64,000 bases of DNA from SCUS01 sp966211675. GTDB taxonomy: Bacteria; Myxococcota_A; Polyangia; Polyangiales; Ga0077539. Shown one piece after another: positions 42,855 to 55,019 of the stretch. The stretch spans positions 102,693 through 166,692 of the forward strand of contig CBIHPK010000003.1 in assembly GCA_966211675.1 (NCBI GenBank), given 5' to 3'. A program made the translations under genes and the position numbers. How positions within the stretch are numbered: the stretch's first letter is position 1; each line of letters begins with the position of its first letter. A model generated the notes under the pieces. The model did not search any database. It saw only the letters and a program-made list of their open reading frames with translations, and had not been told where the DNA came from.

Positions 42855-45119
42855 TCAGGGCTTCTTCGTCGGCAGCCTCACCTCGAAGCGGGCGCCGCTC
42901 CCCACCTCGCTCTGCACCGTGACCGATCCGCCGTGCGCCTCGGCGATGCCCTTGACGATCGCGAGCCCGAGCCCCGCGTCGGCCCGGCGCGCGTGCGCCC
43001 CCTGCCAGAAGCGGTCGAAGAGGCGCGGCAGGTCCTCCGGGCGGATTCCCCTGCCGGTGTCGGACACCGAGAGCACCACCTCCGCCCCGTCGGAGAGCGC
43101 GTCGAGCGAGACCGAGCCGCCCGCGGGGGTGAACTTGAGCGCGTTGCTGACGAGGTTGCCCAGCATCCGCACGACGCGGTGCCGGTCGACGAAGAGGTCG
43201 GGCACCCCGTCGGCGCGGGACGCCTCGAGCCGGACGGACGCCGCCTCCGCCTGGGGCGAGTGAAGCGCGAGCACCTCCTCGAAGAGCGCGCCGACGCGCT
43301 CGAGGTGGCGATCGAGCGTGAGGTGCCCCTCCTCCACGCGCGAGGCCACCAGCAGGTCTTCGATGAGCTGGTTGGCGTGGCGGATGACCCGGGTGATCCG
43401 CTCGATGGCGGGCTTCTCCTGCCGGCACCGGCGACCCACCATCACGGCGGTGAGCTCGATCGCGTTGAGGGGGCTCCGCAGGTCGTGCGAGACGATGCCG
43501 AGCACGTCGTCGCGCAGCTGCCTCGCCTCGACCGCCGCGCGGAAGTGCCGCGCGTTCTCGATCGCGAGCGCGGCGGTGTCCGCCAGCCGGCGCGCGACCG
43601 ACAGGTCGAAGGCGTCGTACGCGCGGCCCTCCCCGACCATCACCATCGAGAGCACCCCGATGCAGTGGTCGCCCACCTTCATCGGCACCAGGATCGCGGT
43701 TCGAGGATCGAGCGCCCGTGCGGCCTCGCCCAGGGCGCCCGACTGATCGGTCTCGCTCAGCTCGGCCTCGTCGATCGTCGCCATCAGCTCGGGCTCGCCG
43801 GTGCGCAGCACCTTCAACACCCTCGGATGGGTCTGACCTTCGAGCTCCGCCGAACGCAGCCTCGCAAGCAGGGCAGCGACCTCGGGCGAGCGGTGCGCCA
43901 CCGCGGCCCGCCGCACCCGGTCTCCCTCGACGAGGTCGACCGCGCAGAGGTCGGCTCGCGACGGCACCACGAGGCTCGTGAGCGCGTGGAGGGTCGCCTC
44001 GAAGTCCAGCGACGCGCCGAGCGCCGCCCCCGCCTCGGCGAGGAACGCGAGCGCCCGCTCGCCGCGCTCACGCTCGGTGAGGTCGATGAAGGAGATGCTC
44101 GTGAGGAGCTCGCCCGCGGCCCCCGCGAAGATGGCCGAGGAGACCAGCGCGGGGAAGACCGAGCCGTCCTTGCGACGAAGCGTGAGCTCGGCGCGAGCTC
44201 TCCCCGTGCGAGAGCGCTCGGCCAGGAACTCCGGCAGCCTCGGGTCGCTGAGCACGACCACGCCCTGCCGGCCGGCGGCGCAGACCTCCGCCTCGGTGCG
44301 GCCGAGCTTGCGACAGGCGGCGGGGTTCGCAGCGAGCACCTCCCCGGACTCGGTCGCGAGGAGCATGCCCGCGAGGGTGTTCTCGAAGATCGAGCGGTAC
44401 TGCTGCTCGCTCGCTCGAAGCGCCGCCACGGCCTCGCGCTCGGCGGTCACGTCGCGGTAGTAGCAGACCAGGCCAGCCTCCGAGGGGTGAGCGCGGATCA
44501 TCACGGTGCGTCGCGTGACGGGGCCGACGAGCTCGAACTCCGAGGGCCCGTCGCTCGCCGCCGCGCGCCGGTACTGGGTCTCCAGCTCCGTTCCGACGGC
44601 CCCCGGGAAGGCCTCCCAGAGCACCTTCCCCAGCAGCGCCTCGCGCGGCAGGCCGATGTACTTCTCGGCGCTGCGGTTGATGAACACGTAGCGCCAGTCG
44701 CGGTCGAAGGAGATGACGGCGTCGTAGAGCCGGTCGAGCACCACGTGCAGCGGCTCCTCGACGACGGCCCCTGGACGGCTCAGCGCCGTGAGGTAGACCA
44801 GCGCCGAGCGCCCCGGCTCCCCCGCGAGCCGCGAGCCCGTGAGGCGCACGGGCACATCGAAGCCCCCGGGCAGCGCGAGGCGGCACTCGATGGGCTCGCG
44901 GTCTTCCCCCGCGAGCAGCGCGTCGCACCACCGCGTGAGGTCCTCCTGGCCGTCGGTCACGAGGCCCGCGAAGGGCGCGCCCAGCAGGTCGGCGGCGCCC
45001 GGTCGCGCGAGCAGCCGCGCGAGCTCGGCGCTGGCGTCGCGCACCCGCCCCCGCTCGTCGATCAGCGCGACCGCGCAGGGGTCGCGAACCAGAGACCCGC
45101 TCCTGTGTTCTCCCCGCAC
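42855..45119 (-). CDS. cytoplasmic multi-PAS/GAF hybrid-input histidine kinase
   Basis: GTG 45119 starts 754 residues without any membrane segment. Domains in order: PAS 1 (about 10-115), PAS 2 (125-235, YVFINRSAEKYIGLP), PAS 3 (238-350, IFENTLAGMLLATESGE), GAF (about 360-525, ending DTAALAIENARHF), HisKA with the H-box VSHDLRSPLN and His545, and a HATPase domain (NLVSNALKFTPAGG, DTGRGI, DAGLGLAIVKGIAEAHGG). It should autophosphorylate and donate to an unlinked response regulator. It lies downstream of the DsbD-like lipoprotein gene on the same strand (78 bp). Confidence 0.92.
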   Translation of the reverse strand: MRGEHRSGSLVRDPCAVALIDERGRVRDASAELARLLARPGAADLLGAPFAGLVTDGQEDLTRWCDALLAGEDREPIECRLALPGGFDVPVRLTGSRLAGEPGRSALVYLTALSRPGAVVEEPLHVVLDRLYDAVISFDRDWRYVFINRSAEKYIGLPREALLGKVLWEAFPGAVGTELETQYRRAAASDGPSEFELVGPVTRRTVMIRAHPSEAGLVCYYRDVTAEREAVAALRASEQQYRSIFENTLAGMLLATESGEVLAANPAACRKLGRTEAEVCAAGRQGVVVLSDPRLPEFLAERSRTGRARAELTLRRKDGSVFPALVSSAIFAGAAGELLTSISFIDLTERERGERALAFLAEAGAALGASLDFEATLHALTSLVVPSRADLCAVDLVEGDRVRRAAVAHRSPEVAALLARLRSAELEGQTHPRVLKVLRTGEPELMATIDEAELSETDQSGALGEAARALDPRTAILVPMKVGDHCIGVLSMVMVGEGRAYDAFDLSVARRLADTAALAIENARHFRAAVEARQLRDDVLGIVSHDLRSPLNAIELTAVMVGRRCRQEKPAIERITRVIRHANQLIEDLLVASRVEEGHLTLDRHLERVGALFEEVLALHSPQAEAASVRLEASRADGVPDLFVDRHRVVRMLGNLVSNALKFTPAGGSVSLDALSDGAEVVLSVSDTGRGIRPEDLPRLFDRFWQGAHARRADAGLGLAIVKGIAEAHGGSVTVQSEVGSGARFEVRLPTKKP

Positions 45120-45197
45120 GCCGCGAACAGAACCACCGCCCCACGCGAGGTCAACGAGGCGCCGCGAGAATTCTCCCGCCGCCCGCCCGAGCGCCGG

Positions 45198-45716
45198 TCA
45201 GTTGATGGCGATGGCGAAGTTGCGGCTCTCGGGCACGCAGTTCTCCGCCGAGCAGACCGCGAAGCGCAGCCGGCCGAGCACCACCGTGCGGGCTCCGGAG
45301 CGCTGCACCGGGACCGCGAAGCGGGCGAGGGCCTGGGTGTACTCCGCCGCGTCGGCGCGGCGCAGCGAGGCCTTCTCGGTGGAGCCGTCGCGCACGTCGA
45401 GCTCGAGGTTGACCGGGTACTGCTCGTTGACGTGGAAGTGCCCGTTGCCGCGCAGCTCGACGGTGAGCCCCGCCGCGGCCGCCGGGGTCGCGCCCGGGGT
45501 GAGGGCGGCGGTGAGGACGAAGCTGGGCTCGGTGATCTCCGCCCGGGGGCCGCTGGCCTCGGCGGAGGGCGCCGGAGCGACCGCGGGAGCAGGCGTCGCC
45601 GGGGGCGCCGGGACGAGCACCGCGGGGGGCTCCGGCGCGACCGGCGTGGGCGCGCTGCGATTGCACCCGAGCCACATCACCAGGGCGACTGAACCAGCGA
45701 CACGATCGATCCGCAT
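45198..45716 (-). CDS. DsbD-alpha-like lipoprotein
   Basis: ATG 45716 gives 172 residues with a signal ending VMWLGC. A Pro/Ala linker (about 22-60) precedes one domain whose order, HFHVNEQYPVNLEL followed by RLRFAVCSAENCVPES, matches the N-terminal domain of the disulfide-interchange protein DsbD (the VCSAENC pair corresponds to its redox-active Cys pair, with four residues between them). No DsbD membrane part follows. A periplasmic redox role is possible. The divergent gene is a lipoprotein at 45886. Confidence 0.65.
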   Translation of the reverse strand: MRIDRVAGSVALVMWLGCNRSAPTPVAPEPPAVLVPAPPATPAPAVAPAPSAEASGPRAEITEPSFVLTAALTPGATPAAAAGLTVELRGNGHFHVNEQYPVNLELDVRDGSTEKASLRRADAAEYTQALARFAVPVQRSGARTVVLGRLRFAVCSAENCVPESRNFAIAIN

Positions 45717-45885
45717 GATGGGCTTCCAACCTCCGGCGCAGGGGCTCTGCAGGGTGCGAGGCGGTCCTAGCACGCAGCGCAGGCGGCCTCCAACGGTCCT
45801 CCCGCGACGCCGGCGAGCGCTTCGTGGGCGGCGCGGTCGTTCTCCCTTCCACCCGGCGAAGTCCCCGCGGTAACCGTCTCCCGCG

Positions 45886-46469
45886 ATGGCCCACCGGTCG
45901 AGCGTCCCCCCTGCGCTGGTCCTGCTCGCCGCGACCTGCGCGGCCTGCGCCGCCGCGCCTCGATGCGCGACCGCCCCCGCGGGCGCCCTGGTGCGCTGGG
46001 CCGACGTGGCGCTGGACCCCGCGGCGCGCCTCACGGTCGTCCCGGTGACCTCGCAGTCTCCGCCGCGCTTCGACGCCTCCGAGGGCCCGGTGTTCGTGCG
46101 CTTCGAGGCGACGGCCCTCGGCGACGCCCCGGTGATCGACCGCGCCGCGCTCGTGCTCGTCCCCTCCCCCGCCGCTCGCCGAGACCGCTGCGCCCTGCTC
46201 CGGGTGCGCGCCGTCGACGAGCCATGGACCGTCTCCGCCGTCGAGCGCGGCGAGCGCCCCGGCCTCGGCCCCGAGGCGGCGTCCGAGGTCACCCTGCCCC
46301 CGCAGCGGGCGCCGGTGCGGGTCGACGTGACGGCGCTGGTGCGAGCGCTCGGCCCCGATGGGCTGCGGCGCCGCGGCCTCGCCGTGACCGCGACTGGAGG
46401 AGGGGTCATCTTCCAGGGATCGGGTACGCTCTCTCCCGAGGAGCGTCCCCGCCTCGAGGTGTTGCTGCG

Positions 46470-46473
<4 letters not shown>
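45886..46473 (+). CDS. DNRLRE-like domain lipoprotein
   Basis: The 195-residue product has a signal that ends ATCAAC. The following domain has the pattern of DNRLRE / CBM-type beta-sandwich proteins: ALVLVPSP, WTVSAVERGERPGL, VRVDVTALVRAL and a C-terminal GVIFQGSGTLSPEERPRLEV, where the last strand closes the sheet. Its stop overlaps the kinase start at 46470 (ATGA), so it is the first gene of a three-gene coupled run and could be an extracytoplasmic partner of that pathway. Confidence 0.7.
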
Positions 46474-47659
<1,186 letters not shown>

Positions 47660-47663
<4 letters not shown>

Positions 47664-48523
47664 GGCCCCTCGCCCTCGGACTGCTCGGCCTCCTGGGCTG
47701 CGCCTCTCGTACCCCGCAGCCCCGCGTCGCCCGCCCCATCGTCGACGCCGCGACCGCGCCCACGGCCTCGACCGCGACCGACGCGTGCGGCGCGCTCCGC
47801 CCCGGGACGGCCTGCCTCCCGGCGGGCCTGTCCCTCCTCGGCGCCGCCTCCGGGGAGGAGCACTTCGAGCAGCGCCCCGCCCGCGCCGCCCGCCTCCGCG
47901 CCTTCGCCCTCGACCGCGAGGAGGCCTCCGCCGCCCGCTACCGCGAGTGCGTCGCCGCGGGCCGCTGCGGGCCCATGCGCTGCGACGCCGACGTGCCCGA
48001 CGCGGCGCCCGCCCGCTGCCTCTCCTGGCCCGACGCGAGGGCCTACTGCGCGGCCCGCGGAGGGCGCCTGCCCACCGAAGCCGAGTGGCAGCGCGCGGCG
48101 GCCGGTCCGCTGGAGGTGAGCCGACCGTATCCCTACGGCGCCGTCGCGGCGGCGGCGGACGCGGGCGTCGACGATCTTACCCCCGAGGGTATTCGCGACC
48201 TCGCCGGATCGCTCGCCGAGTGGGTCGACGACCCGGGGGATTTCTACCCTGCGCTCCCGGTGATCCCTCCGCTCGACGCCGCGGTCGACGCCGCCGTCGA
48301 GGACGTCTCCGTCGACGCCTCGCTGGCCGAGCTCCCGCCTCGCACCGACGGCGGGCTCTTCGTCTACGACGACCCTCGCGGGGTCTCCCGCGGACCGTGG
48401 CGCGTGGTGCGCGGCGGCGACGCCCGCCTCCCGTGGGGGCAGTGCACCAGCGCGCTGCGGCGGCTGCGGCTGCCCACCGAGGCGCTGCCCTGGGTGGGCG
48501 TCCGCTGCGCCTACGACCCCTGA
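47660..48523 (+). CDS. FGE-sulfatase-like lipoprotein (SUMF1 family)
   Basis: GTG 47660 overlaps the kinase stop. The 287-residue protein has a signal ending LLGLLGC. The formylglycine-generating-enzyme fold is recognisable: FALDREEASAARYRECV, CLSWPDARAYCAARGGRLPTEAEWQRAA, NLAG-like RDLAGSLAEWVDD, WRVVRGG and the final PWVGVRCAYDP. An Asp/Ala insert (about 205-225) interrupts it. The catalytic copper-binding Cys pair of true FGE is not evident, so it is probably a binding member. Kinase plus FGE-domain pairs recur in myxobacteria, where FGE-like domains serve as sensor modules. Confidence 0.82.
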
Positions 48524-48524
48524 G

Positions 48525-49922
<1,398 letters not shown>

Positions 49923-49958
49923 CACGCGGCGCACTCTACCCCCGCGAGCCGCTCGGTC

Positions 49959-49964
49959 TATCCT
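49959..49964 (+). promoter_or_regulatory. TATCCT -10-like element of the cyclase gene
   Basis: TATCCT is followed by exactly 8 nt and the ATG at 49973, without a Shine-Dalgarno. Confidence 0.45.
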
Positions 49965-49972
49965 GTACGCCT

Positions 49973-51478
49973 ATGCGCGCCGCCACACGGCGAGAGTTGG
50001 TCCTGCCCGCGGCGGCGGTGGTGTTCGTCGCAGGCCACGTGACGGCCATGGCGCTGGCGGGCTTCACCCGGGGCGCCGGCTTCGTCGCCTACGCCGCCAC
50101 CGCGACGGGCCTGCTCGGGGCCGCGCTCTGCGCCTTCGAGTTCGTGCGCCGCGTCGACCCGTGGATCGAGCGCGCGCTGCGGCGGCCGGTGCTGCGGGCT
50201 GCGGCGCGCATCGGGGCGGGAGCGGCCCTGGTGGCGGTCATCCCGGCGGCCTACGGTGTCCTCTCGGGCCTCGCGCTGCCGCGCCTGCAGCGGGCGCTGG
50301 AGCTCGTGAGCGTGGCGCTCTCCATCGCCGTGCTCACGGGCCTCGGGATGTTCTCCCTCGGCGTCGCGGACGCGCTCTACCTGACGACGGCGAGGTTCCG
50401 TCGGCTGTCGACGCGGCTGATGGTGCTCCTCCTGGTCGCCGCGCTCGGGACCTTCCTCTGGCTCTCGCTCCTCGGCATGCAGGCGCAGGCGCTGCTCGAG
50501 CGGACGATCCGCGCCGGCCACCTGGAGGCCTACGTCCAGCTCTTCGGGTGGCTGTCCCGCTCCGCCGCGGTGGTGCTCGGAGGCCTCGCGGGCGCCATCG
50601 GCTTCCAGCTCCCCTTCGTGCTGCTGATGGCCTGGCGCTTCGGGCGCCGCGCCACGCAAGGGGTCGCCGTGCTCCGAGCGGGCTTCGACCGGGTCGCCCG
50701 CGGCGACTACGAGCACCAGGTCCCGGTGCAGGGCAACGACGAGTTCGCGGTGATGCAGCGCGGCTTCAACGCGATGCTCGCCTCGGCGCGAGAGCGGCAG
50801 TTCCTCGAGCGCGCCTTCGGGCGCTACGTCTCGCCGGTGGTGCTCGACCGGCTGCGCCACGTCGGGGCGGGGACCATGCTCGCGGGCGAGCGCCGCGTCG
50901 CCACCGTGATGTTCTCGGACATCCGGGGCTTCACCGCGATGTCCGCCGCGCTCGCGCCCGAGCAGGTGATCGCCGTGCTCAACGCGTACGTGTCCCTGAT
51001 GATCGAGACCATCGCGCGCTACGACGGGTACATCAACAAGTTCGTCGGCGACGCGATCCTGGTGGTGTTCAACGTGCCGCTCGACCAGCCGGACCACGCG
51101 CTGCGGGCGGTGCTCTGCGCCCGGGCGATGCAGCGCGAGCTCGCCGACGCCAACGGGCGCGGGCTCTTCGGCGAGGTCATCGAGATGGGCATCGGGATCA
51201 ACACGGGCTCGCTCGTGGCCGGCAACCTCGGCAACGAGCGGCAGGTGGAGTTCACCGTGCTCGGCGACACGGTCAACGTGGCGAGCCGCGCGTGCAGCAA
51301 GGCGGGAGCGGGCGAGGTGTACCTCACGGCCGCGGTGCGCGACGCCGCGCGAGAGGCCGCCGCCCGACGCGGCGAGGAGGCCCCGCCGGTGCGCAGCCTC
51401 GGGGGGGTCGAGCTCAAGGGCAAGGGCGAGGTCGAGCTGTTCGCGCTGGAGGACGCGCCCCCGAAGCCCCGCGGCTGA
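49973..51478 (+). CDS. membrane class III adenylate/guanylate cyclase
   Basis: The 501-residue protein has about five or six N-terminal membrane helices (residues about 10-225), a HAMP-like linker (LRAGFDRVARGDYEHQVPVQGNDEFAVMQ) and a class III cyclase domain from about 300. The catalytic metal Asp is in FSDIRGFT, the second Asp in KFVGDAI, and LGDTVNVASR holds the transition-state region. Lys in NKFVGDAI and the residues near LGD decide the base; adenine is likely. It should make cAMP in response to a membrane signal. A short Pro-rich tail ends the protein. Confidence 0.92.
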   Translation: MRAATRRELVLPAAAVVFVAGHVTAMALAGFTRGAGFVAYAATATGLLGAALCAFEFVRRVDPWIERALRRPVLRAAARIGAGAALVAVIPAAYGVLSGLALPRLQRALELVSVALSIAVLTGLGMFSLGVADALYLTTARFRRLSTRLMVLLLVAALGTFLWLSLLGMQAQALLERTIRAGHLEAYVQLFGWLSRSAAVVLGGLAGAIGFQLPFVLLMAWRFGRRATQGVAVLRAGFDRVARGDYEHQVPVQGNDEFAVMQRGFNAMLASARERQFLERAFGRYVSPVVLDRLRHVGAGTMLAGERRVATVMFSDIRGFTAMSAALAPEQVIAVLNAYVSLMIETIARYDGYINKFVGDAILVVFNVPLDQPDHALRAVLCARAMQRELADANGRGLFGEVIEMGIGINTGSLVAGNLGNERQVEFTVLGDTVNVASRACSKAGAGEVYLTAAVRDAAREAAARRGEEAPPVRSLGGVELKGKGEVELFALEDAPPKPRG

Positions 51479-51557
51479 GGGGCTCGACCGCCCCCGATCC
51501 GCCGGTGGTCAGCGGGGCCCCAGTTGCGTTCGCGGGCGATGCGGGTTCACTCGTCGC

Positions 51558-52625
51558 ATGCACCTCCGATCGCTGCCGTGGCTCGCGCTGGGTCTGCTCG
51601 GGTCGGTCGTCGCCTGCTCGGCTGGAGAGGCCTCGGAGGTCGTCGAGCCCTCCGAGGATCTCGGCGCTCCGCTCGACCGGGGCCTCGCCGACGCCGGGCT
51701 CCGCGACGTGGTCCGACTCGACCTCGGCGGCGCCGACCGGACGTCGCCCGACGCCCCGAGCGTCGACCGCGCGATGGACGCTCCGCCGTCGGGCGACGCG
51801 CCGCGGGGCTGCGGGCCGCGGGAGTTCTGCGGCAACCGCCTCGACGACGACTGCAACGGCCTCGTCGACGACGGCTGCGTGTGCTCGCCGGGCGCCTCGC
51901 AGCGCTGCTACTCGGGCGAACCCACGCAGCCGGGCCACGGCGCCTGCGCCTGGGGCACGCAGACCTGCACGGGCACCGGGGAGTTCGGAACCTGGAGCGC
52001 CTGCGCGGGCGAGACGCTCCCCGGGCCGGAGGCCTGCGACGGGGTGGACAACAACTGCGACGGCGTCGTCGACGAGGGGTGTCGCGCGTGCATCGAGGGC
52101 ACCGCCACCGGGGCGCCCTGGCAGATCAACCGCTCGATGGGCCCGGTGTGCTTCGGGCGCAGCTTCACGACGCACGGCGACCCGGCGGAGTTCGAGCTCG
52201 CCGCCATCCCCGCCGAGGCCGCCGCGGGCTGGTCCGCCATCGCCGCGACCACCATCGACTTCTCCCAGGACTCGGCCCTCTGCGGGCGCTCTTGCGAGTG
52301 CCTCAACGGCGGCGAGTTCACCTACTTCCAGACCTTCTTCGAGGTGTCGGCCAGCTACGTGGTGCGCTCCCTCACCGTGTCCATGGGCGCCGTGGACGAC
52401 GGAGCGCGGGTGACGGTGTTCAACGACCGCTACCCCGCCGGCATCTCCGACCCCGGGGCCTACGTGCAGATCGGAGGCACCGGCACCACCACGGACCTCG
52501 CTCGCTACATCGCCCCGGGGCGCAACCGCGTGGTCATCACCCACCTCGACGACTGCTGCAGCCACCGGGAGCTCGGCGGCGTGCGCGTGGTGCTCAACGG
52601 CGGCCCGCTGGAGCGCTGCCCCTGA
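51558..52625 (+). CDS. MopE-type Cys-rich surface lipoprotein
   Basis: The 355-residue lipoprotein (signal ending SVVAC) has an Asp/Ala linker and then two MopE-type units: CGNRLDDDCNGLVDDGC and CDGVDNNCDGVVDEGC, each a calcium-like Asp loop bounded by Cys. The domain after about residue 185 contains ten Cys and strands such as SYVVRSLTVSMGAVDDGARVTVFND with VVITHLDDCC, a jelly-roll-like sandwich. A metal-binding surface role is likely; nothing enzymatic is seen. The next gene starts 5 bp after its stop. Confidence 0.8.
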   Translation: MHLRSLPWLALGLLGSVVACSAGEASEVVEPSEDLGAPLDRGLADAGLRDVVRLDLGGADRTSPDAPSVDRAMDAPPSGDAPRGCGPREFCGNRLDDDCNGLVDDGCVCSPGASQRCYSGEPTQPGHGACAWGTQTCTGTGEFGTWSACAGETLPGPEACDGVDNNCDGVVDEGCRACIEGTATGAPWQINRSMGPVCFGRSFTTHGDPAEFELAAIPAEAAAGWSAIAATTIDFSQDSALCGRSCECLNGGEFTYFQTFFEVSASYVVRSLTVSMGAVDDGARVTVFNDRYPAGISDPGAYVQIGGTGTTTDLARYIAPGRNRVVITHLDDCCSHRELGGVRVVLNGGPLERCP

Positions 52626-52630
52626 GCGCC

Positions 52631-54964
52631 ATGACCCCTCCTCGCGCGTGGCCACGCCTGTGGGCGATCGTCTTCCTGACCCTCGCGGCGGGGTGCACCG
52701 CCGGGCTCGTGGCCGACGGCCCCGCCTCCGACGCCGCGGTCGAGGACCTCAACAAGAAGCCCTTCGACGACCGCGAGCCGCTGCCCGACGACACCGGCAT
52801 CGGCCTGACCCCCTCGTGCGGCGACGGCCGCACGGACCCTGACGAGGCCTGCGACCCGAGCGACCCGGCCACCGAGCTGCCCGCGTGCTCGGCGCTCGAC
52901 CCGACCTTCCGCGGCGGCAGCGTGGGCTGCCTGCCGTCGTGCGTGTTCGACGTCTCGACCTGCGAGCACGGCCCGCCGGACCCCGCGCGCTGCGGCGACG
53001 GCCGGGTCGACGCGACGGAGGAGTGCGACCCGATGGGTGCGCCGGTGCGCTGCGAGGCGCCGGCGTGGCGGGACGCGCCCGCCCGCTGCACCCCCGACTG
53101 CCGCGTCGACCGGACGGCGTGCGTGCGCGCCGCGCAGTGCGGCAACGGGATGACCGAGCCCGGCGAGAGCTGCGACGACGGCAACACCACGCGGTGCGAC
53201 GGCTGCTCCGAGGTCTGCCTCGCGGAGCCTCCCGGGCTCTGCGGCCCGCCGCCCGACCCGCCGCCCCGCCCTCCGGTTGTCGGCGATCCGGCCACAGGGG
53301 ACATCCTCGACGCCCGCGCGCGCTGCCGTGACCCCGCGGCGCTCGCGGCCGCGCAGGGGGGACCGGAGCTCACGATCCCCTACGCGCTCCACATCTGCCA
53401 GCGCCGCGGCGCCCTGGTCCGCCGCGTGGAAGAGGTGCAGTCCGTGATGGACCGCGCGCGCGCCATCTTCCGCGTCTCCTCGCGGCTCGCCCTCGTCGAG
53501 ACGGACGTGCGCTACTTCGAACACCCGTCGTGCCAGTTCTCGTCGAGCAACGAGGCGATCCGCGCGCAGATCGTCGCAGCCACCACGCCGGGCGTCGTGC
53601 CCATCGCGATCGTCGACCGGCTCACGGACGACGCCGCCGCGCGCAGCCTCGCGGGCTACGCCATCGCCGGGCGCGTGGTGTTCGCCTCGGAGATCTCGCG
53701 CCCCACGGGCGTCTCCGGGACGCCGACGGCCCTCGACGAGCAGAGCCTCGTGCACGAGCTCGGGCACTTCTTCGGCCTCGCGCACACCTTCGAGTGCCGC
53801 GCGGGCCGCGCCGACCCCGCGCGCTGCGGCGACACGGGCGACATGGTCTGCGACACGCCCGGCGACCGCGGGCCGGCGGGCCAGCTCGGCATCGCGTCGT
53901 GCTCGGACGGGTCACGCCTCGACGGCAGCTGCGCCCCGTGCAGCGGCGACGGCACGGCGACGCGGCGCTGCGCGGCGGCCTGCGTCGGCGCGGCCTGCGG
54001 GTCGGGCGACCCCACGGTGCCCGACCGCCGGAACTTCATGAGCTACTACTCCTGCACGCCGGGGCGCTTCACCGCGGGCCAGGGGTCGTACATGCGCTGT
54101 GTCGTACAGAACGAGCTGCGCGCCTTCAACCACGGCAACTCCTGCGGGGACCACCAGTGCGACTGGTACGAGGACGACCTCTCGTGCCCGCTGGACTGCG
54201 GCGGGGGATGCCTCCAGTTCGAGCGCGACGAGTCGCCCGGCGGGCCCACCTGCGGCGACCTCGCGCTCGCGTACACCGCCGCGGGGGTGAACGTGGCCTA
54301 CTACCCCTTCACCGTGACCCGCCCGGTGCGCCTCTTCTCGGGAGGACCGGGCTGCGTCGACGGCGGCCGCCCGGGCCAGGTGCTCGACCAGCTCGCGCCG
54401 GGGCAGACCTTCATGGTGCAGTCCACGCGCAACCGTCGGTGCAGCAACCGCCCCGCGCTCCGGGGAACGGTGCTGGCGGGCTCGGTGCGCTACCGCTTCG
54501 GCTACCTCGTCAACGCGATCAACCCCACGCGCGCCTACGGCTGGGTCGACGCCTCGGCGCTCATGGACGCGCCGCCCGCCACGGGCCTGTGCAACGCGGG
54601 GCTCTTCAACGAGGGCTTCCAGGCCCCGTACAACCCACGCACCTGCCAGCGCAGCGGGTGCAGCGGCCGCAACGCCTGCGCCTCGGCCAACCCGGCGGGC
54701 CAGGGCGACCACGACTGCGGCGGCATGCGCGACGAGCAGCACACCGTGCGCGTGGTGAACGCGACGGTGCTGCCGGTGTTCCTGGCGCCGGACAACGCGC
54801 CCAAGCGCTTCCTGCACCGGGGCGACCGGGTGATGATCCTGTACCGCGGCAACGGCGACTGGATCTTCGTGACCACCGACCCGGAGCACCCGCCGGCCTG
54901 CGGCGCCTTCTCGTCGGGCCAGGGGTGGGTGGACGTGACGAGCCTCCGCGCACCCGAGCCATGA
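52631..54964 (+). CDS. secreted M43-like zinc metalloprotease lipoprotein with SH3-like end
   Basis: ATG 52631 gives 777 residues with a signal ending LAAGC. Three DUF4215-type Cys repeats follow (CGDGRTDPDEACD, CGDGRVDATEECD, CGNGMTEPGESCDDGN). The protease domain has the metzincin motif HELGHFFGLAH (H375, E376, H379, H385) and a likely Met-turn NFMSYYSC, which fits the M43 pappalysin/cytophagalysin type. Later Cys-rich parts lead to a C-terminal SH3-like fold (ILYRGNGDWIFVTT and GQGWVDVTSL). It would cleave proteins at the cell surface. The MopE-type gene is 5 bp upstream, so the two are co-transcribed. Confidence 0.88.
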   Translation: MTPPRAWPRLWAIVFLTLAAGCTAGLVADGPASDAAVEDLNKKPFDDREPLPDDTGIGLTPSCGDGRTDPDEACDPSDPATELPACSALDPTFRGGSVGCLPSCVFDVSTCEHGPPDPARCGDGRVDATEECDPMGAPVRCEAPAWRDAPARCTPDCRVDRTACVRAAQCGNGMTEPGESCDDGNTTRCDGCSEVCLAEPPGLCGPPPDPPPRPPVVGDPATGDILDARARCRDPAALAAAQGGPELTIPYALHICQRRGALVRRVEEVQSVMDRARAIFRVSSRLALVETDVRYFEHPSCQFSSSNEAIRAQIVAATTPGVVPIAIVDRLTDDAAARSLAGYAIAGRVVFASEISRPTGVSGTPTALDEQSLVHELGHFFGLAHTFECRAGRADPARCGDTGDMVCDTPGDRGPAGQLGIASCSDGSRLDGSCAPCSGDGTATRRCAAACVGAACGSGDPTVPDRRNFMSYYSCTPGRFTAGQGSYMRCVVQNELRAFNHGNSCGDHQCDWYEDDLSCPLDCGGGCLQFERDESPGGPTCGDLALAYTAAGVNVAYYPFTVTRPVRLFSGGPGCVDGGRPGQVLDQLAPGQTFMVQSTRNRRCSNRPALRGTVLAGSVRYRFGYLVNAINPTRAYGWVDASALMDAPPATGLCNAGLFNEGFQAPYNPRTCQRSGCSGRNACASANPAGQGDHDCGGMRDEQHTVRVVNATVLPVFLAPDNAPKRFLHRGDRVMILYRGNGDWIFVTTDPEHPPACGAFSSGQGWVDVTSLRAPEP

Positions 54965-55005
54965 ACTTCGACGGCGGTCCCGGTGACGTCCGCGCGGCTC
55001 GGCCG

Positions 55006-55011
55006 TAGCGT
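55006..55011 (+). promoter_or_regulatory. TAGCGT -10-like element of the RTX lipoprotein gene
   Basis: TAGCGT is followed by exactly 8 nt and the ATG at 55020, without a Shine-Dalgarno. Confidence 0.35.
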
Positions 55012-55019
55012 TGGCTCTC